Source of the DNA: Norana najaformis
Taxonomy: Eukaryota > Annelida > Clitellata > Crassiclitellata > Hormogastridae
DNA length: 64,000 nucleotides
Assembly (NCBI GenBank): GCA_964023275.1
Contig: OZ029916.1
Location: 10,181,107-10,245,106 of the forward strand
Direction: 5' to 3'
This document shows positions 23,420 to 35,901 of this stretch, in pieces (the stretch's first letter is position 1; the number at the start of each line of letters is the position of its first letter). Position numbers and translations under genes: made by a program. The notes under the pieces are model-generated. The model was not told the DNA's origin, searched no databases, and saw only the letters and a program-made list of their open reading frames with translations.

Positions 23420-25900
23420 AAGAACAGTCACTGATTTATTGACGCACAAACCTTCTGACCTCACAAACAACAAGCGCCTATGCGTCATAACACCTACTTA
23501 CAAAAAGTTTCCGTTTTTAGGACATTGTGGTCTGCAGTAAGACATTGTTATGCCACGTTATGGTAGATGTAGATTTTGTGATTATACTCTCTCACTAGAC
23601 AACATAGGCCTATATATGCCAGTGAGGAGAGTTCCAACTTCGTTATTGTCTGGTGTTACCAGATTCCAATTTTATGAGTGCGTGATTTATAGTTTCTGAG
23701 ACGCAGAAGTGGCTTTTATATGACTTTACGGATGCAATGGGGTACTCTAAGGAAGTGACACAAATGGTTTGATCTCTGTAGTTTGGACGCCTTTATATGC
23801 TGGCGACACCTAATGTCAGTTTATGCAACTGCTGACCGAGTCTCTCATTTTCACAAAAGGTGGCATAATGTATATTCCTATCATCATCGTCGTGTACTTG
23901 ATGAGGTGGGTGACTACGTTAACACTCGTTGACCTTCTTCTTAGACTGCTGCAAAAACTGACACTAGGTGTCACCAACATGTACAGTCGTCCAAACCACA
24001 GAGATCATACTATTTCTGTCACTCCCACATACTCTCTCATTCATGAAAACTACCCGAACACCAGCCGATAGATTTCAAAACCCCACAGCCTCGCTTCAAG
24101 AACAGTGCAGGCTAAATGCAAGATTACATTAGTAGTAAATCACCTTTCACGATAATGCATTACAAACATCTTCATGGAGGCATAGACTTAATTAAGTATC
24201 TATTCAAATGTTTCTTCCGCTCTTCAGCGCTAGATCGATTGTGGAGTTTACGAATGCAGCGGTTTAAAAACACATCAAAGATTACTCGGTGCATGCACTG
24301 ACCTACATAATGAAAACGTTTATGTAATTCTAATGCATAACATCTTGCGCTATTTACATCGGTCTGCGTTTCTGTTCGTTTGTTTGTAAGCTTTATGCAG
24401 AAACGGCGGCTTTTACTTGAACTTCATTTAATAAGGGTTGCATGTCGCTACTCAAGTCGGCATTTGACGAAAGATAATGCGTTATGTGCTTTCAAGTCCA
24501 TGTTTTGAGTGCCTTTGCATGCAGTTCGTTGTGTTTATTTAACTCTCGTCTACGATGTTAGGTTGCCGACTTTTATCCTACAGTCGGCTGAGTACACAGT
24601 TTACCGAAAAGAATGCTTTTGCCGTTGGTCGGCAAATCTTTGAATGGCAACAGGGATATGCTAGAGCTCGTTGTGGAGTAGGATTACGAGTAAAACTGTC
24701 ACACAATGGCGGATGATTGACTGCCTGTAACAACAATAATTGCGCATTTTCTTTCTCTCGACACAGGAGGCTATTTAATTATTCAGTCGCCGGTTTAAAC
24801 AGATAGACCGCCATTGAATGGCTTATTTTAATGCAAAGTGCCTTTGTTTGGTCAGCTAGACTGAAATGCATAGACCGATTGCAGCCTAAAGGCCTAAACG
24901 ATTGTTTGCTGATTACGAGTAAAACTGCCATAGGATAGGTTAGGCCTACATATTCCTCGATCAATGACAACAAAACAGAAAAGTAATTGAGCGAAAAAAT
25001 GAAGGGGGTCAATAAAACTAAAGAGCTCCAAAGCATTAGCTGTTTGACACAAAGTATATGCTATTATTTCCATTAAAAAATTCATTAGACGTTTATGTTA
25101 AGCTTATATACTATAATACAAATTATAATAGATTATGCGTGGTTCTTTGTGTTCAGCTAATTTTGGGACATCGGAAATCCTTTCACTTCATTTTCAGTTA
25201 TTCGGCGATTCCATAGCATAACGTTTTCGTACTGCGTTAATATGCAAATTATTTGAGAATTTCTGTTATTAAGTAGCAGCTACTGTCGGTGGACATATGG
25301 CTTGTTAACCAATGCATTACTTGCTTACTTACTCCAAGACAAAAGACTAGGTTTGAAGAGTTTATGGAAACTACAACAACAAAACTACAACCTTTTCAGC
25401 CTTTCCCTGCATTAATTAACAAAGAATTCAACTTTCATATGATGCACCAACTGAAAAAGTAGATCATATCCTGCTTGCGCAATTTACCCTTAATCCATCC
25501 TCTTTGGTTTAAACATGTATATACACCGGACGTATGGCTTGTCTCCGTCCGCATTTCAACCTAATTACTTTTGCTTAGGAGCTTTTGTGATCGCAACTGA
25601 CAAATTTTCTCTCCATTTCCATTGAAAAGTTTTCCATTTCCAATTGCAAAATTAATGTTTGCTCCTCGAGAAGCCGTTACAAGTAAGTGACTGAGGTCAC
25701 AGTGAGACTGAAGGTTCGTTCCTTCGACTGAGGAAACTCAAACGCACTAGTAATTCTCGAATAATAACATGACTTTCCTTTGTGGCGATCGGGGCTCGTA
25801 GCCGATTAGTTGTCAACTTCCTCGGTGGTATACTGAATTGTCAACGCGGTGCCTTGGATGCAGTGAAAAGGCCGAATAGTTTCAACACAACCGTATGCTT
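23420..25900. other. Gene-free stretch
   Basis: Only short chance frames; no family recognised. TAGGCCTA occurs at 23605 and 24941. Confidence 0.4.
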
Positions 25901-25925
25901 CCGATAAAAGGCTTGTTCGTAAGTT

Positions 25926-26050
25926 CGTGTGTGTGTGTGTGTGTTTATTCTCTTGTTGTGCCTCTTTGTCTGATTAGCTGTGCGTGTGAGTCCGTTTGTC
26001 TGTGCTTGCGTGATTCGGTGTGTTTGTGTGTGAGTTCGTCTGCGTGTGTG
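25926..26050. repeat. GT-rich microsatellite
   Basis: A (GT)n core (about 25927-25944) is followed by degenerate GTGTGAG and GTGTGTG units. It makes a spurious Cys-rich frame. Confidence 0.85.
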
Positions 26051-26592
26051 TGCCGCTCGATTCAGAAACTAAATTGGCCTAAACTCATCTACAGAGTCGC
26101 GCAGTTGTACGCTATCGAACGCGTCCCGTGTATGCTTAATATTTCATCGGGGAAAAGCATAAAGGCAATAATGACAGCGAGACCTCTTTCGCCTCTGAAA
26201 AACGACTTCTCCTCCATCTGCCTCGAAGCCACTCCTTCTCTACCGCCGCCGCCTCCCACCGACTTATTGCCGTATTGTCACGGCTGTTTTTATTGCCGAT
26301 GCTTATCGGTCTCGATAGAGATCCGGATGCCTTGAAAACGTTCAATTGCTCTGCTGTAAATAATGTCTAGTAATAGTAAGACCAGTGCGTAGCAGCAGTG
26401 CTCTCGCACACAAGCAGGGACAGTTGAGCATTCAACGTGGCCTACTTTCGCAAAATTTAGATTTAATTACCGTTTTAAAATCTTACTGCGAATGTACATT
26501 ACTTTCATAATTGTAATTGTCTGTGATCGATGTGGCAACATCACATCAGTTTCTGCTGTCTTCAGACATTACAAAAGAGTGCCTTGGCTTCT

Positions 26593-26735
26593 CTCTCTCT
26601 CTCTCTCTGTTTCTCTTTCTTTCTTTCTCTCACTATCTATCTATCTATCCATCGATCTATCCATCGATCCATCGATCGATCCATCGATCGATCCATCGAT
26701 CCATCCATCGATCCATCCATCTATCTACCATCTAC
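26593..26735. repeat. CT then CATC/GATC tetranucleotide tract
   Basis: (CT)n passes into TTTC and then ATCT/ATCC/ATCG units. All three forward frames stay open only because of the tetranucleotide repeat. Confidence 0.92.
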
Positions 26736-26814
26736 CCACACATACAAAGAAACAGGGTGTATATAGGACTATAGGCGTATACTAAATGTAAAATGTAATT
26801 GTAAACTTGTTTTT

Positions 26815-26905
26815 CTATAGCGACAGTATGACTTCGACCCCTGTTCATTTTTCAGTGAATTTATCGGGTGAGATCCCTCACCACAGTTTCCCATTTGAAT
26901 GGTCG
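26815..26905 (+). repeat. Dispersed repeat B, copy 2
   Basis: CTATAGCGACAGTATGACTT, then CGACCCCTGTTCATTTTTCA, then TTTATCGGGTGAGATCCCTC. Same block order as 14472-14560. Confidence 0.8.
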
Positions 26906-27052
26906 CCACGTCATTGAAGGTCCCCGTTACTAAAGTCGTCTACGTGCATATGGTAAAAATAAAGTTACTATTTTGGAATATTGGAATGTGCAAAATATGT
27001 CCACTATATGAACAGTAATCAGATGCTTCCGTGTTCTGGTGGTGTCAGTCCC

Positions 27053-27118
27053 TAGCCTGGATAAAGGAGGAGGGCGATGTCAACGGACTTTGATGCCGTA
27101 AGATGTCGTTAAACAGTG
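27053..27118 (+). repeat. Dispersed repeat C, copy 1
   Basis: CTGGATAAAGGAGGAGGGCG, ending in GTCGTTAAACAG. Other copies are at about 53385, 56975 and 57078. This is probably a SINE or LINE 3' tail. Confidence 0.75.
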
Positions 27119-27599
27119 GAAACTAATGGTTTTTCGTTGGGACGATAGACTGCTGCTGATACCAGTGGTTGGGAGAAGGAAGATCGACTGCCTGCTATTC
27201 TGTTCGATGCTGGAGTAGAAAAATTACTTGGTGTCATAGAATTCTATTCGGCACTGGATAAAATCAGGGCAACGCCGCAATCTGATTCCTTGATGAATGA
27301 AAGCGGCAAAAGAAGGTCAACGGTATTGCTTTGACACAAAGCCAACAATATCGGCCAGTACGCTTGTGCATGTGCCTTGACAGAAAAGGCGCTTGGCCAG
27401 CATTTACTTAATCTGGTATGTTGTCACCATCCGATAGAAATAGAAGCTAAAAGGAATTCCCTGTCCTGAAAATTTCTGCCTCCATCGGTCCAGATATTAT
27501 CATCTTTCATCGTTTCCAAGACAACTGGAGGGAGTTGTATTGACCAGAGTGGCACCTAAAGATTTTTATATGCACCAGAGAATTCGCCAGGACACTGCT

Positions 27600-28260
27600 A
27601 CAGAGCAATGCGTGGGACAATTAAGCAAGCAGAGCTTCATTTCAAGAGAATAGGGCTTGACAAGGACTGTGTGAATGGATTCGGCTTCTGCGGAAAACAC
27701 ACTCATCTTGGACAGAAAGAGGTGCAACTACAGCAGAAGGGTCTATCGTACGTCACTCAAAGAGCAGCCGGTGGATGTGGAATGGCACGTCAACCCTTCT
27801 TCCGCCCCTGCCTGTGCCTCGTCTGAGCGGGTGACTGTGGCAGAAGTAGAGACATTGATGTCTTCAAATCGGCTTCGGTTGAATCTGGCAGAGACGCAGT
27901 ATATTTGATTGGGCAGACGCCAGATGTGGTCTAAGATTGATGAAGAGTCGATAAAGTCGATTCCTGAAAGGAATCAACAACTCGTCGTCCGCATCTTGTG
28001 TTTGCTTCCGGGTGGCAACTTATCGATAGCAGATCAAAGGAACTGCCTCTGCAACCCTGATTCTATCAGTAGCATCAGACACGAGTCATATAGCGCAATA
28101 TGTCATATAGTACCGCAATGACCCTCTTCCACTCGTTCATCTTGATACGTCTCAACTACTAAAATTCCATCCTTGCAGGCCTGCCTAAGGTCCGATTACA
28201 TCTGCTCCAATCCGTCCTTGACGGCGCTGCTCGAGCCGTAGCCTACACATGCAGGACTAA
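27600..28260 (+). pseudogene. LINE reverse transcriptase fragment (post-palm region)
   Basis: A plus frame around 27836-27912 reads VETLMSSNRLRLNLAETQYI. It matches the 'M..NRLRLN..KT..I' block that follows the YADD box in CR1/L2/Jockey LINEs. A later block reads LFHSFILIRLNY, then NSILAGLPKVRLHLLQSVLD and GAARAV (about 28127-28260), matching 'SRLDYCNS.LAGLP....RLQ.VQNAAAR'. Stops and frame changes intervene. No catalytic Asp pair was seen here. Sequence 27130-27600 may be the eroded upstream part. Confidence 0.65.
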
Positions 28261-28559
28261 ATATTTACAAATCACAGAATACATGTGAGAAATATTGCAA
28301 TGACTTCTGTCAACAAACGCATAAATGCATAATCTCACTACGGAGCGGGATTCACTTGTCGGCATCGCACCAGCAAACGTTATGGAGCTTAGTGTTCCAA
28401 TCTTAGGTCAACCAGGTCGGCGATCTTTGCGCTCTAGTATCCGCGGGAATATTCAGGTCCCCCGCTTCTGCACATCTTTCCTTCTCCAGGCTTCCATTGC
28501 ACAAAGCCCAACGTACTCTTGCAGTTGACTTGTGAGCGGCATAAATTTTCAAAGCATCT

Positions 28560-30540
28560 TAACACGCACTTGTTTACATCAATTAGGTGTCTGCAGAGCT
28601 TTTGAGAGGTACTAAAAGGAGCTACATTACGTGTGTTTATACATTACATAGGTCTAGTACTGTAGACGACTCTTCGAAGTAACGAATCGGGCTTCAAGGA
28701 TTCGAAATTCGATTAGCCAAGGAATTAAAGGAGAAGGAATAACAATTGAAGGATTCGAAATAGAGTAGCGTTCATTCAATGTAAGACACTAACTCTTTTC
28801 TTTTTTCTTTGCTCTATTATTAAATCAAAATAGTTAATAATAATTGTTACATCTATCGCCGACAAGAGCACCTCTACACGGAAAATCTATAAATTGCTGT
28901 TGTCATCAATAATCAACGTTCTTTGTAACTTAAACAAATCGTACATTTACTCTTCTATGGACTGAGCACAATACATATTATTAAACAATACATTGCCTTC
29001 TGCCTTATAGTTTCAAACGAGCTGAGTCGGCAAAACATACCTGGGGTGATTCATCACAGACGTCAGACCAAAGTTTTACGCTAGAACGCCAGTAGTCACG
29101 GTTACCGGATATATGTGTGCAAGCAAGTATGTTAAAAACTTGCTGACTCATCACTTCATAGCATAGACGTAAAATCACACGATACACACATATGTGCGCA
29201 TAGATAAATAAATTCATACATACAGTACATACACACATAATACATACATACAATGCAAATTTCTCGAGTAACCTCTTAGTCAAATGCATAGTAGCATATT
29301 AGATAATAATTCAAGTTAAAATTACAGTTTGTCTTTTCAAAATTATAATCGTTTTAGTCAAAGTGACAATTCGTCTAATAAAAAGAACAATTATTCAAGT
29401 CATATGCTAAAATTCAAAATGACAACAATCTGCAATATCACATTTGTTCAAAAATGGCGTATTGGCTCAACGTTGGCATTGATTTTCAATGCATAGTATC
29501 GATTTTCTTGAGTTTGCTGAGCAACGAATCAGCTTGTGAAACAGTTTAACCTTGAATTTAACAGCAGGGTTTTTGTATTAAGATAAGAAAGGAGATGAAC
29601 TACACTATGATGATTTCAGGCATGAAGTGAAACACTGAAAAGAAAGAATATAATAATGAAAAAATAAGAAAGTTTAAATAACATGATTAGTGAGAGCTTG
29701 CGGTAATAAGAGAACTAAAAAAATATGAAGTGAAATGAGGAACAATGGTATTTGGAAACCAAGAAAGGAAGTAGAAATTTAAGGAAGCAATAAATCAGTT
29801 GGAAACAAAAGAAGCAAGAAGGACCTAAAGACTCGATTTAAGTCAAGAAATTGCAAACATGCAAAAAATAGATAAGCGAATGATGGCAATTACGAAAGAA
29901 GAAATTCTGAAGAAAGCTGATAAGGTACGGAAGGACGGAAGGAAGTAGTGCAATATGAACGAATGGAATGTGATTACTTAGGCAGATTTGCAATATTATA
30001 TGTTTCTGACGCAGAGAAGGCGAACCACATCGTTAAAATCGTGCTTGTTAATTAACTTCTTCCTCCAATTATCTCTCAGGGCCAAGTTAAATAAATTCGA
30101 CGGATTATGCTCGAAAAACCACTAGACGAACATCGCGTGAGATGCGACGTGAACCGCATCAATACTCTTCTTCAGCAGCCTGATGCCTAGCTGCGCATAA
30201 TCGGTCTAGCATCTCCGAACTCAATTTAGTCGTTGGCCTGTTCAACTCGACTGCGTTCTGAGTGCAATAAGAGACGAAATCAATCAGCGGTGGTCAGTGA
30301 TGAGTTAAGATGTTCCTTAAGGCAGACCAACTCAAATAATTATTCCATTCAGTTACTCCGACAATTATTGACTTAATTCGTTCGTCCTCGTGTTCATTCA
30401 TTCCGAGGCTTCCTTGAAATGACTGCTCGCTGCCTCTCGTCTGATTCGCCAATCAATAAATTAATCTAATGTTCGATGGTTCAAAGAACTGATGAACGGA
30501 ACATCTGATGACCATTTGCGACGTCGAGACTTGACCACAT
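28560..30540. other. Gene-free AT-rich stretch
   Basis: Nothing recognised. It includes A/G-rich low-complexity sequence at about 29590-29950. Confidence 0.45.
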
Positions 30541-30549
30541 TCAATAAAT

Positions 30550-30690
30550 AAGTTGTTCACTCAGTCGATCAATCAATCAATCAGTCTATCAATCAATCAG
30601 TGAGTCAGTCAGTCAATCAGTTAGTCAGCCAAGGAGTCAGTCAGTCTCTGTCTGGCTGTCTGTCTATTTGTCTGTCTGTTGTCTTTCTAA
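30550..30690. repeat. TCAA/TCAG then TGTC tetranucleotide tract
   Basis: Imperfect TCAATCAATCAATCAGTC units grading into CTGTCTGTC. Confidence 0.85.
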
Positions 30691-30753
30691 GTGCCTGGTT
30701 TATGATTATTATTGAACTTATTAAGCGCTACTATTTAAGAAAAAGTATCAAAT

Positions 30754-30783
30754 GATGGCGCTGAACGATTGCTCAGCGCCATC
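30754..30783. other. Hairpin with perfect 11-bp stem
   Basis: GATGGCGCTGA, an 8-nt loop, then TCAGCGCCATC. The stem is GC-rich inside an AT-rich region. Animals do not use intrinsic terminators, so it may be a mobile-element end or a structured RNA. No function is assigned. Confidence 0.8.
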
Positions 30784-31059
30784 GATTGAAAGATTGTTAT
30801 TAGACAGTAGCATCTGCGTAATTCGATTGAGGCTGACGTAAAAAATGCATGTAATGTAAACGTGTTAACGTCGGCGTGTAAAGTCAAGAGCTTTCGTTGT
30901 CTTAGCTTACTTAAACAACTGAAAGACGAACAGATTAAATAATCAGTTGAAGCCTAAAGAGCCAAGATTACACCAGCAACAATTCCTGAATGACCAGAAC
31001 CTATCACACGCCGAACATCTGCGCTATCGTTCAGCAAAGTGTCATTTCTGGAGAAAATC

Positions 31060-31420
31060 CTCTGTTACTATCGCTCGTCTCAACTCTGCTGTCCCACAAT
31101 TTCCCCTCATTTGGATATAGAGCCCTTCCCTAGCCACTCCCTCTCTCTAGTCAACCTTCCCCTTCCACGGCTGCTCCATCTCCCGCTCGTTCTCTCACAT
31201 TTAAAAATCCCCTTTCACTTTCCGTTTCACCCTCTCACTTTCTCTACTCTTTCCTCCCTTTAATCCCGACCATCTTTCCGCTCTTCGATCTCCTTTCTCC
31301 AATATCCACTTCCTTTGCTTCTTCCTTTTCCCAATCTTCCCTTTCTCAACTCTCTTGCCCTTTCCAGGTCTCTTCCGCTCCCCCTCTCTCTTACATGTAT
31401 GTAGATTCCCCTCCTGCTCC
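31060..31420. repeat. Pyrimidine-rich (C/T) tract
   Basis: About 350 bp with strong C+T bias on the plus strand (CCCTCTCACTTTCTCTACTC and similar). The bias explains the Arg/Glu-rich minus frame. Confidence 0.7.
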
Positions 31421-31984
31421 CCGTTACCACGGGGTCATGAAAGCAATTGCTCAAATGTTCTCACATTATTCAATCTATGTCGTATTCAATCTATGTCGCT
31501 TTCTACGTCGACCTTACCTTACCTCACAATGTTCTGGATAGAATTCCACTAAAGGATATTGTCTGTATCCTGCTTGTATCCTGTGTATAACGACATCTTT
31601 TAGTTACCAAGGCCGTCGACGTCGACTTATTTTATATCTCATTTAATTTATGCAGGTTGCCTGTAGATTGCCTGCTGAATAAGTGCAAATCAATATTGGA
31701 AGAAAGCGTTGTCTATTGTTGTTTAGAATAATAACGATATTTGTTAAAACATATTCATGTTGAAATTTGTTAAACTATATTTATTAACGAACTTGATCCT
31801 CTTTACACCTTAACACATCTTAAAATAAATACTTACATTTGCTGTCAATCAACTAATTAGCATAATTTCATTCGCCTGCGGCGTCACTGACTGACCACGT
31901 GACCACGTATCCAAGCCTCTTATTATTTAGATAGATCATAATATTAATGTTACATTTTTCATTAAAATAATGATTATGACTACA

Positions 31985-32210
31985 ACGAAGATGATGATCA
32001 GGAACGGCAGTAGTAGTAGTGGTGGTAGTAATATCAGTAGTATTAATAGTAAATTTAGTAACAGAGGTGCTATTTGAGAGAGCATGAGTTGGAGTAGCAG
32101 TACCAGAGTGTAGTAGTAGTGATGGAAGTAATGCCGATGATGACGACGACGATGATGCTGCTGATGATGCTGATGATTAATGAAATTACGACGGCGACGG
32201 TGATAGTGGT
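31985..32210. repeat. Degenerate trinucleotide tract (AGT, GAT, GAC)
   Basis: Runs of GTAGTAGTAG, GATGATGACGACGACGATGA and similar. It lies about 100-300 bp downstream of the D2-like exon on the minus strand, within its presumed first intron. Confidence 0.85.
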
Positions 32211-32306
32211 GGTCACCTAAGAGCCCAATTAACGCGTAAACACACATAGACATACACGTAGGTGTGTGTTTGTGTGTGTTTGTGTGTGTGTGTTCATCAT
32301 TCTGAC

Positions 32307-32672
32307 CTCGACGTAGACTCCGAACGGCATGACCAGGATGGCGACCATGATGTCTGCGATGGCCAAGGAAACGATGAAGTAGTTGGTCAGGGTGCGCAGG
32401 TTGCGTTCCTTGAGGACGCTCAGACAGACAAGAACATTGCCAAAGACGGTCAAGAGCGGAAAGACAAGCAACAAGAGCGCCAACGGACGGTGAACGATGA
32501 CCTTCTCATCAGCCATTGTCGCACTTTCAGAGGGGGAGTCGGCGCTGACCGAGATCCAGTCGAGTGTAACGCTCCACGGATGACGTTCGGACGAAGTGGA
32601 TTCTCCAGCCGAGATGTTTTCCACTTCTGACGGAAAGATGGCGCTAGACAAGCGTCCGATGTTAGCTAACAT
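32307..32672 (-). CDS. D2-like dopamine receptor, exon with N-terminus, TM1 and TM2 (partial gene)
   Basis: A 122-codon exon on the minus strand. Residues 1-60 form a Ser/Glu-rich extracellular N-terminus with an N-I-S glycosylation site. TM1 is about 63-87, with the family GN motif ([10 protein letters not shown]; Asn79 = 1.50). ICL1 is [13 protein letters not shown]2 is about 98-120, with SLAIAD (Asp107 = 2.50) and MPFGVYVE. The aminergic pattern, and MPF.VY.E(V) in particular, fits D2-like dopamine receptors, which are Gi-coupled plasma-membrane receptors. The coding part stops at GAG|GTCAGA, a good splice donor (GT at 32306-32305) at the position where vertebrate D2 genes also have an intron (from memory). 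The ATG at 32672 has A at -3. It could instead lie just after an acceptor, making this an internal exon. No TM3 exon was found downstream on the minus strand (below 32 kb). Related amine receptors cannot be excluded. Confidence 0.8.
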
Positions 32673-32879
32673 CCTGCCGAGGAAATCGAAAGAAAATCAT
32701 CATCTCGAGAAGTTACGCTTCTAATCGCTGACAAAAACTCCAGTAGGAACAAAATGAGGCAATAAATCATTGCCACTAAAATATCCACCATTTATCCTTA
32801 AGTGACCTAAAGAAGTACAAAACAAGAAATAAGAAATTTAAGCTTAGCCTCAACCTAATCCATGTCTTTCATTTTATAC

Positions 32880-33120
32880 TGAAAGCACTCCTCTTCCACA
32901 TATCCTATCCTGATTCTTCCTCTTTCCCTTATTTCACTTTCCGGTTCAATTCCAAACGCCATCCACCATAACCATCTGACTCTCTGCCTGCCTGACAGTT
33001 GGATCTTGACCTGGAACCGAACTTCCTGCCTATCGATTTTGTTTTGACTTGCCGCCTGTGAGTAAGCAGATTCCCGCGACTTAGCTTTTTCGTTGGGCGC
33101 TGTAGAATTCTCGAGCTTAG
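32880..33120 (+). mobile_element. 3' end of a family-A LINE
   Basis: CTGCCTATCGATTTTGTTTT, then TGACTTGCCGCCTGTGAGTA, ending GGGCGCTGTAGAATTCTCGA. This is the same 3' region as at 34.4 and 60.4 kb, in plus orientation. It sits about 200 bp upstream of the D2-like exon on that exon's strand. Confidence 0.75.
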
Positions 33121-33399
33121 GAAGAAACGATCCAGCTTCACTAATGTGTGCTTTTAGAGACGTTACTCGACACAATATGCCTGACGTTCACATAAGCAGA
33201 ATAGAACCTTCAGCGTTTCAATAGAACTATTCACAGCAGTTCCACCAAATGCACTGTAAAATCTGTAAATGCTGTCTAAACAATATTATTATAGCGCCAT
33301 TAGGAAGTGTTTCATCACGGCTAGCGTAGGTTTCGAATATTGAAACTAGGCATTTTAAAAAAGTCTGTGAGTCGGGCTAAATGAGTCTCAGTAGACATG

Positions 33400-33460
33400 A
33401 AACTCCATTGTATAGTATCTTATTGCAGAGCACTGCATTGTACTGTACTGTATTGTCTAA
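33400..33460. repeat. Degenerate TGTAC/TATTG tract
   Basis: Short imperfect pentanucleotide-like sequence (GCATTGTACTGTACTGTATT). Confidence 0.5.
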
Positions 33461-34064
33461 TAGGCCTGACGTAGTCTGCCACATGTGTTTCCGTCGACTA
33501 ATAATAGTGGCTGTACGTCCCGAGAGTGTCGTTGATTGCGTTGACGTCCGTTCACGAAATTAAATCCGTCGCTAATTGGTCGTTGACTGACATGTCGGAT
33601 GTCCACGTCCAGGACTTCATAAATGTCGCAATTTCGTCGACTAATGAGTCGCATTTCGCCAAACTCTGTCGACTTCCAAGTAATTGCGCTCATAAAATAC
33701 CCAAGGAATGTACGTTGATGCCAGAGGCAATAGAATCTGCTTGCCGAAGCTAGTTTCGTCACATAAAAATTATTGTTTTGACATTTTAAGCACTTGGATC
33801 CAGTAATAACCAGTAAAAATTGCATTGCTAAATTTTTTAAAAGCACAGAAGCAATAATTGTGCATTTGGCCACTCAAACACAGCTTGGTAGGTCAATCAC
33901 ATGGAAATATTTATTCAAAGTTGCTACTACAATTATGCAATAATATCCTCTTACAATAGCTTCAATGAAGAAAGCACTTAGTGATCCACGGAACGCTGCA
34001 GAAACAGACAAATGGGCCGTTTCGGCTTTTACCGAAAGACGATCGAAGATTTAGAATTGTATTT

Positions 34065-34245
34065 CTCTGTATTGCTGTGTACGTTACTGTGTGTTTTGTT
34101 AAACCACACTGATTTCTATCTCATTGTATTATATTGCATAGCATTGTTAGGCAATGTATTGCAATGTTTTGTATCATTTCTTATCATATTGCATTGCAAA
34201 ATGCTGTACCGTATTGTGTTGTCGTATTGTATTGAAGTGTATTGC
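34065..34245. repeat. Degenerate TATTGCATTG pentanucleotide tract
   Basis: Repeated TTGTA, TTGCA and ATTGT units with many substitutions. It produces spurious Cys/Ile-rich frames. Confidence 0.7.
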
Positions 34246-34309
34246 GACAATTTTACGAAAATTACGACAATTATCTGACCCACCATACGAACTCACCAAC
34301 ATTTCACCT

Positions 34310-34600
34310 CTTGCAATCTCTGTGCAGGTCTTTCACTCAAAACTGAAAACATTATGTTTCCAAAACTCTGATCCTGGTTCTTCCTCTTCCCCTTATCTCT
34401 CTTCCCGCTCCAATTTCAAACAACATCCACCTTATCCGTCCGACTGTCTGCCTGCCTAACTCCTGGATCTTTACCTGGAACCGAACACTTTCTGCCTATC
34501 GATTTTGTTTTGACTGAGCGCCTGTGAATAAGCTGGTTCCCGCAACTTAGTTTTCGCTGGGCGCTGTAGAATTCTCGAGATTACGATTATTGTATTGCTG
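34310..34600 (+). mobile_element. 3' end of a family-A LINE, including end of RT ORF
   Basis: The plus frame reads VFHSKLKTLCFQNSDPGSSS and stops in the 3' region. This is the C-terminal end of an RT ORF. The 3'UTR carries TGCCTATCGATTTTGTTTTG and ends CGCTGTAGAATTCTCGAG with an ATTACGATTA tail. Other copies end with tandem ATTACG (for example the reverse complements at 44576 and 63862), so the family ends in an (ATTACG)n tail. Confidence 0.75.
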
Positions 34601-34609
34601 GTAAAATAC

Positions 34610-35150
34610 TTTTCTTTCAGTTTCAGATTATCATTATTTCACCAGTGATAATCATCGGTGGTCAGTTTCTGCTCGTCTTCAACTCTCTACAACTGTCTTC
34701 TGGGCCAGACTTACTGTCCAACATGCAGTTAGACTTTTATGGTTGAGTCTTACGCACTTACGGTCTATTTTCAATGGTTATTGGGTTTGTAGTACATTGA
34801 TGACTTTTGCCTCTGCTGCTCTAAGCATAGTTCTATATTGGAATGAGTGATTTGACATCGCATTCGCCTAAAGGGGCAGTTTGATGTGCCATATGTGAGC
34901 GCAGTTTTCCTTCAGAAGAAAGCGAAAGGACGCTGTAACAGGATGTGCAAAGTTCATAGTGCGCTACTCAAATTTCTGTCTATCAACGGTTCAGGGCGGC
35001 ATAGCACTTCCAGTAATAGCCACAGCTGAATATCGCCCAATCTCTTGATTAGCCTAATAATTATTAGTTGACTGAGACACTGTCAGCGTCTTATTCGTCT
35101 TACCTGTTACACTGCTCATCAACAAGAAGTATGCTGTGCATTTCATCCAT
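34610..35150. other. Gene-free stretch
   Basis: Nothing recognised. Confidence 0.45.
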
Positions 35151-35152
35151 AT

Positions 35153-35625
35153 AATCTAATCTAATCTAAAGACTTCTGTAGCGCCTTCATCATAATGCCC
35201 AAGGCATCAGTCGATGGTCGCTTCAAGTCAAAATTGCATTCCAAAATCATGATCTATTGGAGAAGCTGGGTCGAAATCCTATAGTTCAGAGAAACCAGAA
35301 GCTAGGCCACGGTTGGCAAACAAGTTGAAACAAACGAGTCTTAAGTTTAAGCCTCAGTGACATCATAGAACTGACAGAACGAATAGAACTTGGCAACAAA
35401 TTCCAAAGCCTTGGACCAGCAAAACGAGAACGCTCTAGAACGCAACACGAATCTGGTACGAAGGACAACAAGAGTCGCCGTGTCCATTGATCGAGTGCAA
35501 TATTTGCTGGTATGACGGGTGAGCATGGAATAGAGATAGGTTGGCTGATTTAAATCTAGTAAACTACATAAACTATAAGACAGATTTTGAACTGGATTCT
35601 TTGCTCGATGGGCAACCAGTGCTGT
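35153..35625 (-). pseudogene. CR1/L2-type LINE 3' end (family B LINE), RT C-terminus
   Basis: Minus strand: a block around LHWLPIEQRIQFKICL is disrupted at the 5' edge (about 35620). Next come Q-P-T-YLYSMLTRHTSKYCTRS, then ERSRFAGPRLWNLLPSSIRS, then LRLKLKTRLFQLV and a stop. The 3'UTR ends in AGATTAGATTAGATTAT (plus strand ATAATCTAATCTAATCTAAA). One frameshift separates the blocks. The 3' 450 bp closely matches 39061-39535 and, in plus orientation, 56150-56440. Confidence 0.8.
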
Positions 35626-35635
35626 GGCATATGTG

Positions 35636-35725
35636 CGTGTATGTATGTATGTGTAGGTATGTATGTATATGTCTGTATGTATGTGTGTATGTATGTATAT
35701 ATGTATGTATGCATGTATGAATGTG
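35636..35725. repeat. (TATG)n microsatellite
   Basis: TGTATGTATGTATGTGTAGG and similar units, directly at the 5' truncation edge of the LINE fragment. Confidence 0.92.
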
Positions 35726-35850
35726 TGAAAGTTGGATTCAGTATCAAAGACAATGTTCACGAAAATAGGAAAGTTGAAAAATGGTTATCTTTCAAACCCG
35801 AAGCAGAAATGATCCCTGAGGAACTAAAGAATTAAATTAAAAGTATATTA

Positions 35851-35852
<2 letters not shown>

Positions 35853-35901
<49 letters not shown>
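35853..35901. repeat. (TTA)n microsatellite
   Basis: An almost pure TTA run of about 48 bp. Confidence 0.95.

Noticed and set aside
26492-26785. Three overlapping Ser/Ile-rich plus-strand frames
   Set aside because: CT and CATC/GATC tetranucleotide repeats keep all three frames open.
30754-30783. Rho-independent terminator
   Set aside because: This is animal DNA and there is no T-run after the stem.
32229-32306. Continuation of the D2-like exon past VYVE
   Set aside because: Sequence after GAG|GTCAGA translates to a (GT/CA)n-derived [14 protein letters not shown] string. This is intronic microsatellite, not receptor.
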